Shown here piece by piece: positions 1 through 5,794 of a stretch of DNA of 13,593 bases. The notes beneath the pieces are model-generated. The model ran no database searches. It saw only the letters and a program-made list of their open reading frames with translations, and was not told where the DNA came from. How positions within the stretch are numbered: the first letter of the stretch is position 1; every line of letters starts with the position of its first letter. Made by a program: the position numbers and the translations under genes. Source of the stretch: Deltaproteobacteria bacterium (lineage in GTDB: Bacteria; Myxococcota_A; UBA9160; UBA4427); contig DRKE01000177.1 of assembly GCA_011051925.1 (NCBI GenBank), forward strand, positions 1 to 13,593. The letters run 5' to 3'.

Positions 1-271
1 GGCGATCGAGCGTGCAGCCCTGATTCCCGTGATCAGTGCCCCGCCCGAGTTGCTAAGCGTCATTCAACGATCGCAGAAGCGCGAAGTCCACGTGCCACTC
101 GCTCGGGGCTTCGTCCGTCCACACGCCGGGTGCAGGCCGTCGGAATCCGGAACGACGAATCCCGCTTCCGGTAGACCCTCGACGACCGACCCCGTCGACC
201 CGGGACGCGACGAAGCGGGCAGGTACGGCACGAGGATGGAAGCGGGGATGAACGGTCGTCCGAGAGGTTCC
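1..271. other. Leader or unassigned region upstream of the cystathionine gamma-synthase gene
   Basis: I find no convincing gene here. The metB-like frame stays open leftward past the window edge, but its upstream translation looks like non-coding read-through. An imperfect inverted repeat pairs 38-49 with 98-109 (10 of 12 bases), enclosing a 48-base loop. No SAM, SAH or cobalamin riboswitch core is recognisable, although such an element would make sense before a methionine gene. The end of a neighbouring gene could lie in the first few dozen bases, but the sequence does not decide it. Confidence 0.4.
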
Positions 272-1522
272 ATGTCCGAGCGAGATCCGTCCGAAGAAGA
301 AGCCGCCTTTTCCAGTCTGCCCGACCCGAATGGCCTGCCGAGCGAGCCCCCCGATCGGGGAAGCGCCACGAGTTCGGTCCATGCGGGGGAGCTGCGTCAG
401 CAGGAAGCCAACGCGATCACGACCCCGATCTACCAGACTTCGACCTTCTGGTTCCGGAATTCCCGCGAGGTGACGGATTTCCAGGAGGGCAAGTCGAGTC
501 GCGAGGAATACGGACGCTACGGCAATCCCACCTGGCGCTCCGTCGAACGGAAACTGACGGCCCTCGAGCATGGCGAGGAGACGGTCCTCTTCGCGTCGGG
601 CATGTGTGCCGCAACGACGACCTTCATGGCGCTGCTTCCCACCGGTAGCCACCTCATCGTGACGAGCGACTGCTATCGGCGCACCCGTCAATTCATCAAC
701 CAGTTCCTGTCGCGCATGGGCGTCGACGTGACCGTGATCGAGCCGAGCAACCTCGAGGCCTTCGAGCGCGCCATCCGGCCGAATACGGAACTCTTCTTCA
801 CCGAGTCGCCGACCAATCCCTATCTGCGGGTGGTCGACGTCCAGGCCTTTGCCGAGGTCGCCCATGCGAAGGACGTCCGGATCGCCATCGATTCGACCTT
901 CGCGACCCCGGTGAACCATCGCGCCCTCGACGATGGCGCGGACCTCGTCCTGCATAGCGCGACGAAATACCTGGGCGGCCACAACGACCTGTTGGCGGGC
1001 ACCGTGACCGGCCCCAAGACCCTGATCGAGCCGATCCGGAAGGCCCTCGGCGTCCTCGGCGGCATCATCGACGCCCATGCGGCCTGGCTTCTCCTGCGCG
1101 GAATCAAGACCCTCGACATCCGCATGGAGCGCCACAACTCGAACGGCCTCGCCCTGGCAACCCACCTCGAGGCCCATCCCAAGATCCGCCGCGTCTGGTA
1201 CCCCGGTCTGGCGAGCCACCCGGACCATGCGATCGCTTCCCGGATGATGAAGGGCTGCGGGGGCGTCGTCACCTTCGAGATCGAGACCGACCTCGAAGGC
1301 GCCATGCGCTTCATCGACGCGACGACGATTCCCTACCAGGCGCCGAGCCTCGGCGGGGTCGAGAGCCTGATCGAGCTCCCCGTCACGATGTCGTTCTGGG
1401 ACGTCCCGAAAGAGAAGCGCCTCGAACTCGGCATCACCGACAGTCTCGTGCGCTTCGCCTGCGGCATCGAGAATACCGACGACATCATCCGCGATGTCGA
1501 CCAGGCGCTCGAGAAGGTCTGA
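272..1522 (+). CDS. metB: Cystathionine gamma-synthase, PLP-dependent, plant-like subgroup
   Basis: This enzyme probably joins an activated homoserine ester to cysteine to make cystathionine, the trans-sulfuration step of methionine synthesis in the cytoplasm. The 416-residue product shows the Cys/Met-metabolism PLP fold throughout. It has the EYGRYGNPT phosphate-binding segment (80-87), ASGMCA (108-113), the cofactor aspartate D207 in IDSTF, the Schiff-base lysine K232 in HSATKYLGGH, and substrate-carboxylate arginine R394 in LVRF. Where many bacterial homologues have a Tyr-Gly-Gly-Thr active-site segment, this one reads SDCYRRT (132-138), which from memory matches plant cystathionine gamma-synthase. 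I chose ATG 272 because GAGAGG lies four bases upstream. In-frame ATGs at 248 and 236 are possible, and residues 1-33 are not conserved-looking in any case. The 3' end overlaps the convergent HEAT gene by 38 bp. Cystathionine gamma-lyase or O-acylhomoserine sulfhydrylase are less likely alternatives. Confidence 0.9.
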   Translation: MSERDPSEEEAAFSSLPDPNGLPSEPPDRGSATSSVHAGELRQQEANAITTPIYQTSTFWFRNSREVTDFQEGKSSREEYGRYGNPTWRSVERKLTALEHGEETVLFASGMCAATTTFMALLPTGSHLIVTSDCYRRTRQFINQFLSRMGVDVTVIEPSNLEAFERAIRPNTELFFTESPTNPYLRVVDVQAFAEVAHAKDVRIAIDSTFATPVNHRALDDGADLVLHSATKYLGGHNDLLAGTVTGPKTLIEPIRKALGVLGGIIDAHAAWLLLRGIKTLDIRMERHNSNGLALATHLEAHPKIRRVWYPGLASHPDHAIASRMMKGCGGVVTFEIETDLEGAMRFIDATTIPYQAPSLGGVESLIELPVTMSFWDVPKEKRLELGITDSLVRFACGIENTDDIIRDVDQALEKV

Positions 1523-2531
1523 CGAGGGAATCGGACCCGTCGCCGGAGAACGTCGCGCCCGGGTCCTTTCGACCGAGCGCCCGCGCCGCCTCCCGGCGCA
1601 CGTCCTCGTCGGGATCGTCGAGGAGTCCCTCGATCGCCCGGATCGTCGCCGCGGAGCCGGGATCGACCTCGGCGAGCGCGCGGACGGCGCAGCCCCGCAC
1701 GTAGGGCGCCTCGTCGTGAAGCGCTCGCGCGAGGTCCGACGCGATGCGCGACGCCTCCGCCCCCATCTCGGGCAGGGCACAGGCCGCATTGCCCCGCACC
1801 TTCCAATGCGGGTCGTCGAGCGCGTCGACGAGACCGCGGATGGCGAAGCGGCACCCCGCTTCCCGTCCGTAGTGTTCGAGGGAAAGCACGGCGACCGACC
1901 GCACTTCCTCGGACGGATCCTCCCGAAGCGCTCGCAGGAGCGCCGGGACCGCGAGATCCGGATCCGCCTCGACCTTCGCGAGCGCACTCGCACACCAGGC
2001 CCGGCCGCGCCGGTTCTCCCGATCGCCTTCCAGCATCCGGAGGAGCGCCCCCGTCGCCGAGCGCGCCATCGGCCCGATCTCGTCGAGTGCCATCGCCGCC
2101 CACGAACGCACGAAGCGGTGCGGATCGGAGAGCGCCGCGGTGAGCGCGGGCACGGCCGATGCCGCGGCCGGTCCGATCCCCCCGAGCGCCCCCGCTGCGG
2201 CCTTCCGGATCCCCATCACGGGATCCTCGAGTGCCTCGACCAACACGGGTACGGCGGGCCAGGCCACCGGCCCGAGTTCTCGCATCGCCATCAGGGCCAC
2301 CATGCGATCCGGGAGGTCCCCGGTCGCGTATTGACGAAGCAGCGGCATGACCGCGGCATTCGCATCGGGCGGCTCGTCGCCGATCACCTTCTGCGTCGCG
2401 ATCGCGGGAAGGGCGACCACGAGACAGGCCATCAGGCAGACGCGACTCGCGAAAAAGGATCGCCCCTCGCGGCGAGTCGCGCGGGGGGCGCGTCTCGCAC
2501 GACGGGGAGCGAAGAGAGGACGTCCGATCAT
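1485..2531 (-). CDS. Exported HEAT-repeat (PBS-lyase-like) protein
   Basis: This 348-residue protein is mostly tandem two-helix HEAT repeats, from about residue 75 to 322. The recurring signature is a proline-led helix followed by D-x-x-VR-x-x-A-A-x-AL. Clear examples are around 104-119, 136-152, 206-221, 241-256, 274-289 and 306-320. Such solenoids usually act as protein-binding scaffolds; no catalytic motif is visible. The N-terminus carries a long arginine-rich segment (9-30), then a hydrophobic stretch (31-46) ending in a plausible signal-peptidase site near 46-48. I infer export to the periplasm. An arginine pair is present, but the rest of the Tat consensus is not. The ATG at 2531 overlaps the upstream gene's stop as ATGA, so translation is probably coupled. 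The end of the gene lies inside the convergent metB-like gene. A phycobilin lyase role is not implied by the repeat name. Confidence 0.85.
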   Translation of the reverse strand: MIGRPLFAPRRARRAPRATRREGRSFFASRVCLMACLVVALPAIATQKVIGDEPPDANAAVMPLLRQYATGDLPDRMVALMAMRELGPVAWPAVPVLVEALEDPVMGIRKAAAGALGGIGPAAASAVPALTAALSDPHRFVRSWAAMALDEIGPMARSATGALLRMLEGDRENRRGRAWCASALAKVEADPDLAVPALLRALREDPSEEVRSVAVLSLEHYGREAGCRFAIRGLVDALDDPHWKVRGNAACALPEMGAEASRIASDLARALHDEAPYVRGCAVRALAEVDPGSAATIRAIEGLLDDPDEDVRREAARALGRKDPGATFSGDGSDSLVRPSRAPGRHRG

Positions 2532-3130
2532 CGGAAATCCATCGCGTCGAGATGATCCTGGAAGGCCCTCTGGTTCGTGCCGTCGATCTCGGGAAAGAGG
2601 GCCAGCAGTTCGGCATGGGCCTTCAGGAGCATTCGATGCGAACGATGAAGCCCCTCGTGATAGGCGAATTCGTCCGTCAGCTGGGATTCGAAGGAAAGAC
2701 CCGCATCGATCGCACGAAACCAATCCCGGACGAAGCCGCGCTGGAAGAGGAGGGCTTCGAGGATCGGTTGCCGGACGGGTTCGAGACGCCCCGGCACCGG
2801 CAGGGCTTCGATTCGCGAACGGAGCCGGTCGAGTTCTTCGAAGTAGTCGCGGGGATCGAGGCCTTCACGCCCTCCTTCGAGAAGCCATCGGCCGACCTTC
2901 TCGTTCAGGAGGGCCGCCTCATCGACGAGGTCGAAGAGGGCAGACAGGAAGCGCGACTCGTCGGCGCCCCCCGCTCCTTCGATCGGGAGATCGAATGCCG
3001 CCGGCTCGGGAGGACGATTCGATCGAATGCCATCCACGCGCCCGAGGCGATCGGCCGATGCAGCCGGAGCCGCCAGCAGCAGACAGGCGACGAAGCCGGG
3101 AAACAGGGAACGGAAATGTCGATGCCACAT
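2528..3130 (-). CDS. Small secreted helical protein of unknown function
   Basis: I do not recognise this 200-residue protein. Residues 1-26 form a classic signal peptide: a basic start, a hydrophobic core around FVACLLLAAPA, and an AASA cleavage site before D27. The mature part has no cysteine. It is predicted almost wholly helical from about residue 58, with charged amphipathic stretches (59-85, 95-112, 118-141) and a histidine-bearing helix at 158-172 (HEGLHRSHRMLLKAH). That spacing could suit metal or heme binding, but this is only a guess. It is the first gene of a two-gene operon, with its stop codon overlapping the ATG of the HEAT-repeat gene, so the two products may act together outside the cytoplasm. 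No Shine-Dalgarno sequence precedes ATG 3130; the start was chosen for the signal peptide. The longer upstream frame lacks coding character. Confidence 0.7.
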   Translation of the reverse strand: MWHRHFRSLFPGFVACLLLAAPAASADRLGRVDGIRSNRPPEPAAFDLPIEGAGGADESRFLSALFDLVDEAALLNEKVGRWLLEGGREGLDPRDYFEELDRLRSRIEALPVPGRLEPVRQPILEALLFQRGFVRDWFRAIDAGLSFESQLTDEFAYHEGLHRSHRMLLKAHAELLALFPEIDGTNQRAFQDHLDAMDFR

Positions 3131-3377
3131 GGGAGTTGGGAGGTTCCGACGGGGCTTCCGGTTCGAAAGGAGACGCACGGTCGCCCCAGGGTCGACACGG
3201 CCGCCTGTCTGCTCGAATCCCCGCATGGGGGTTGCATCTCGACTGCAGCCGGGCTGCCGTTTTCCATGAGGCGGCTGCAACCGCGCTCCATTCCCTTTAC
3301 ATTCCCCGCGCTCCCGTCTTCCGATTCGCCGCCACGCCCGACCGGCTCGGAAGGGGCGAGAGCGAGAAGGGAGCAAG
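3131..3377. promoter_or_regulatory. Divergent regulatory region with nested inverted repeats
   Basis: This 247-bp gap must hold the promoters of both the secreted HEAT operon (-) and the outer-membrane/CopC pair (+). Several perfect short inverted repeats share one 53-bp patch. GGTTGCA (3230-3236) pairs with TGCAACC (3276-3282). TGCAGCCG (3244-3251) pairs with CGGCTGCA (3272-3279). GCAGCC-G-GGCTGC (3245-3257) is a 13-bp palindrome. The overlap allows alternative pairings, as in an operator or a leader structure. I see no confident -35/-10 pair. AAGGGAG at 3367-3373 is the likely ribosome site for ATG 3378. Confidence 0.4.
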
Positions 3378-4355
3378 ATGGAGCAGCGTCCCACCGGGAA
3401 CCCCAGAAGGGCGAAACCGAGATCGACGCGACTCGATCCGGTATTCCTGATCGCATGCCTCCTGTCGATCTCCCTCCCGAATGAGGCCCGGTCCCATGGG
3501 GTTCTCGGAACCCGGTTCTTCCCTTCGACGCTGACCATCGAAGACCCCTTCGCCAACGACGAGCTGAGCCTCCTGGGTGGTTTCATCGAGGAACCCGGCG
3601 AAGCGGGCGAGCCGTCCGCCCGGGTGGTCGGTCTGGAGGTGGAATACGCGAAGACGATCCTGCCGCGGGTCGCCCTCTCGATCGGAGACGAGTTCAGCTT
3701 CGTCGATCCCAGGGGCGGGAAGACGAAGCGGGGGACCGGGAATCTCGAGCTGGGCGTGAAGATCCAGTCCTACACGAACGATTCGACGGAGACCGTCCTG
3801 TCGACTTCGCTGGGCATCGCGATCGGGAAGACGGGGGATACCGACCTCGAGGCCGACGATTTCTCGACCCTCTCGCCCGCCCTCCTCCTGGGTCAGGGCT
3901 TCGGCGGGCTACCCGACTCGGCCGGCTTCCTGCGCCCGCTCGCGCTCGTCGGCCTTCTCGAACTGGACATCCCCGTCGAAGCGGCATCCCACGTCGATGG
4001 CGAGCGGGAGCGCCATTCGATCACGACGGGCTGGGGTTTCGCGATCCTCTACGACCTGCACTACCTGCAGACTTCCGTCCGCGACATGAAAATCAGGGCG
4101 CCCTTCAATCGGATCGTGCCCCTCGTCGAGGTGGCGGGCGAGACCTGTCTGCATCGCGGCTGCAGCGGAGACACGACGGGGTATGTCAGCCCGGGCTTGA
4201 TCTGGATCGGCCGGAAATTCCAGCTCGGCGCCGAAGCGCGCATCCCGATCAACGACCGGACGGGGGATGACGTCGGCGTCCTCCTCCAGGTCCATCTCTA
4301 CCTGGACGATCTGTTTCCGGATTCTCTCGGCCGGCCCCTCTTCATGAGCGATTGA
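3378..4355 (+). CDS. Predicted outer-membrane beta-barrel-type protein, CopC neighbour
   Basis: This 325-residue protein has a basic N-terminus, a hydrophobic segment (22-34) and a likely signal cleavage after S39, leaving a mature protein that starts HGVLGTRFF. Downstream are alternating-polarity strands with turn-rich connections typical of outer-membrane barrels (84-108, 121-150, 163-173, 186-199, 213-232, 246-254, 268-290, 298-310). I recall proteins with a similar mature N-terminus (a histidine, then RFFP, then an LT-DDPF-type segment) beside CopC genes, but this is memory and unverified. There are two cysteines, C257 and C262, within CLHRGC, which might form a disulfide or bind metal. 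A strong AAGGGAG ribosome site sits four bases before the ATG. The gene ends 14 bases before copC on the same strand, so co-transcription is likely. A role in metal transport or envelope copper handling is inference from context only. Confidence 0.6.
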   Translation: MEQRPTGNPRRAKPRSTRLDPVFLIACLLSISLPNEARSHGVLGTRFFPSTLTIEDPFANDELSLLGGFIEEPGEAGEPSARVVGLEVEYAKTILPRVALSIGDEFSFVDPRGGKTKRGTGNLELGVKIQSYTNDSTETVLSTSLGIAIGKTGDTDLEADDFSTLSPALLLGQGFGGLPDSAGFLRPLALVGLLELDIPVEAASHVDGERERHSITTGWGFAILYDLHYLQTSVRDMKIRAPFNRIVPLVEVAGETCLHRGCSGDTTGYVSPGLIWIGRKFQLGAEARIPINDRTGDDVGVLLQVHLYLDDLFPDSLGRPLFMSD

Positions 4356-4369
4356 GGAATCGGAGCCGC

Positions 4370-4780
4370 ATGTCTCGATGCTGGCGCACCCTGTCGTGTC
4401 TTCTTCTCGGCCTGGCGATTCCCGCCCCGGTCCTGGCCCACGCGATGCTGGAATCCTCGGAGCCCGCCGCCGGCGAGCGGCTTCGGGAGTCGCCCCCGGC
4501 GATCGTGCTCCATTTCGATCAGGCCCTCGAAGCGGCGGATTGCACGATCCGCGTGAAGAGCGCGGAGCCCGGCCGGTCCGACCCGCCCGCGACCCACGAC
4601 GTCGAAGTCGTCGACGGGACCGCCGGCGCAGGAACGACACTCCGTCTCGTCCTCCCCACCCTCCCAGCAGGCCGCTATCGCGTCCTCTGGCAGGCCATCG
4701 TCCCCGACGGCCATCGAACGAGCGGCGACTACGGGTTCACGGTCGAGCGGACGGCGCCCGACCAGCCCGACGCCGACTGA
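4370..4780 (+). CDS. copC: CopC-domain periplasmic copper-binding protein
   Basis: This 136-residue protein is one signal peptide plus one CopC domain. The signal peptide (1-23, ending VLA) would be cut just before H24, so the mature protein starts HAMLESSEPAAG. In CopC proteins, the mature N-terminal histidine together with a D-x-H pair binds Cu(II). Here that pair is D113 and H115 in VPDGHRTSGDYGF. All three expected ligands are thus visible, and the methionine-rich Cu(I) site of some CopCs is absent. No CopD membrane domain or adjacent copD gene is present. ATG 4370 was chosen for the signal peptide and the GGAG four bases upstream; an in-frame TTG at 4352 would merely lengthen the leader. 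It follows the outer-membrane protein gene by 14 bases. Its job is probably periplasmic copper binding or delivery. Confidence 0.88.
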   Translation: MSRCWRTLSCLLLGLAIPAPVLAHAMLESSEPAAGERLRESPPAIVLHFDQALEAADCTIRVKSAEPGRSDPPATHDVEVVDGTAGAGTTLRLVLPTLPAGRYRVLWQAIVPDGHRTSGDYGFTVERTAPDQPDAD

Positions 4781-5210
4781 CGGTGGGCCTCGAGGTCGAT
4801 CGCGGAAACGGCCTGCCGATCCTGCATCGCCCGCCGTGGGAATCATCGAACTCGAGCGCCCCCGTGGCGCGGGCGGGGAATCTTCCGCGAACCTTCGAAG
4901 CGATGGCTGCCGGCGAACTCCGATCGCTTCGTTGCAGACTCTACCCTGTACCAGGACACCGGGGGGCATGCCTTTCTCCGCCCCGATCCGCCCATCTCGC
5001 ACGACAGGAGAGGTCGGTGCGGCGCGCTTTTCGCGAAATCAAGCGGAGCTTCTGACGTCCTGGCACGTCGACTTTCGATTCACCTGCATACGACCTGGCA
5101 AGCAACCCGAAACGGAGGCGAGCCATTCGCGAAAAGCGCGCCGTGCCGATCTCGGGTCTACGGCATACGGCTCACGGTGCACGATGCACGAAGCCGCCAC
5201 CGAGCGACCC
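4781..5210. other. 430-bp non-coding gap between convergent genes
   Basis: No open frame here has coding character, initiation signals or a recognisable product. The gap separates copC (+) from the methyltransferase gene (-), so no promoter is required, which makes its length notable in this compact window. It contains the long inverted repeat annotated separately. It also holds GTGCA-CGA-TGCAC at 5177-5189, 21 bases beyond the methyltransferase stop, which could be a weak hairpin terminator without a T-tract. CCTGGCA occurs twice (5059-5065 and 5094-5100). Confidence 0.6.
5010..5153. repeat. Long inverted repeat, MITE-like or structured intergenic element
   Basis: The left arm (5010-5037) and right arm (5126-5153) match as inverted repeats in 25 of 28 positions. 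The inner 18 bases are perfect: CGGCGCGCTTTTCGCGAA at 5020-5037 against its complement at 5126-5143. An 88-base spacer separates the arms. Each arm also contains CGCG-CTTTT-CGCG, a small hairpin in itself. The spacer carries two more mini-palindromes: GACGT-CCTGGC-ACGTC (5054-5069) and TCGA-CTT-TCGA (5068-5078). I see no flanking target duplication and no transposase. A non-autonomous mobile repeat, an RNA structure or a bidirectional 3'-end structure are all possible. Confidence 0.6.
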
Positions 5211-5747
5211 TCAGAAAAGCCGTTCCTGCCGCGCCTCCCCATCCGGCAGCGACGACTCCATCGCGAGCAGCCGAGCCTTCAGTTCCAGTCCCCCCGCATA
5301 GCCCTGGAGCGCCCCGTCGCGGGCGATCACGCGATGGCAGGGGATCACGAGCGGGATCGGATTGGCCCCGTTGGCGGCGCCGACGGCGCGTACGGCCTTC
5401 GGCTTGTCGATCGCGTTCGCGATGTCCGAGTAGGAACGGGTTTCGCCGTAGCCGATCTTCGCGACGAAGCGGTAGACCGAGAGCTGGAATTCCGTCGCGC
5501 GCAGATCGAGGTCCATCGTGAACTCGCGGCGTTCGCCGGCGGTGTATTCGAGAAGCTGATCGATCGTGTCGTCGTGGGCGGCACGCCGTTCGAGGACCCG
5601 CGCGTCCCGGGCGTGGATCTTCTTCCAGCCCTCGAAGCCTCGGCCGCTCGCGTGGGGCAGCTCGATGTAGACGAGACCCTTGTCGCTACTCACGATCCGC
5701 AGGGAACCGAAGGGGGTATCGAATCGCGTCGTACAAAGGACTTCCAT
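5211..5747 (-). CDS. ogt: Methylated-DNA-[protein]-cysteine S-methyltransferase
   Basis: This suicide repair protein transfers alkyl groups from O6-alkylguanine (and O4-alkylthymine) in DNA to its own cysteine. The 178-residue product is of normal single-domain Ogt/MGMT length. It has the acceptor cysteine C137 in IPCHRV, the hinge asparagine N129, the helix-turn-helix region with Y106 and the base-flipping arginine R120, and a C-terminal YAGGLELKARLL segment (150-161). It lacks the Ada N-terminal zinc domain, so it is not itself a methylation-responsive regulator. I prefer ATG 5747; an in-frame GTG at 5768 would add seven residues. Neither start has a clear ribosome site. The gene follows the sigma-54-dependent regulator by 47 bases on the same strand, so the two may be co-transcribed. 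It is convergent with copC across the 430-bp gap. Confidence 0.93.
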   Translation of the reverse strand: MEVLCTTRFDTPFGSLRIVSSDKGLVYIELPHASGRGFEGWKKIHARDARVLERRAAHDDTIDQLLEYTAGERREFTMDLDLRATEFQLSVYRFVAKIGYGETRSYSDIANAIDKPKAVRAVGAANGANPIPLVIPCHRVIARDGALQGYAGGLELKARLLAMESSLPDGEARQERLF

Positions 5748-5794
5748 CGCGGACAGTCTACCCGACACGACGCGGGTTCAGCGAAGAATGCCGC

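Noticed and set aside
49..109. Possible integron attC-like or riboswitch structure in the left leader
   Set aside because: The GTT core does not fit GTTRRRY, no integrase or cassette is present, and no known riboswitch consensus can be matched.
53..1993. A 646-codon open frame on the minus strand opposite the metB-like gene
   Set aside because: It is an antisense shadow in a GC-rich coding region: low-complexity Arg/Gly-rich composition with no recognisable domain, and it crosses two well-supported genes.
1494..3484. Plus-strand open frames opposite the secreted protein and HEAT genes (1494-2555, 2552-3484)
   Set aside because: The minus-strand frames have signal peptides, repeated HEAT signatures and an ATGA junction; the plus-strand frames show none of these.
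5061..5076. TGGCACG resembling a sigma-54 -24 element here, and also on the minus strand at 97-91
   Set aside because: The required GC of the -12 element is absent at the correct spacing in both places, and no gene starts suitably downstream.
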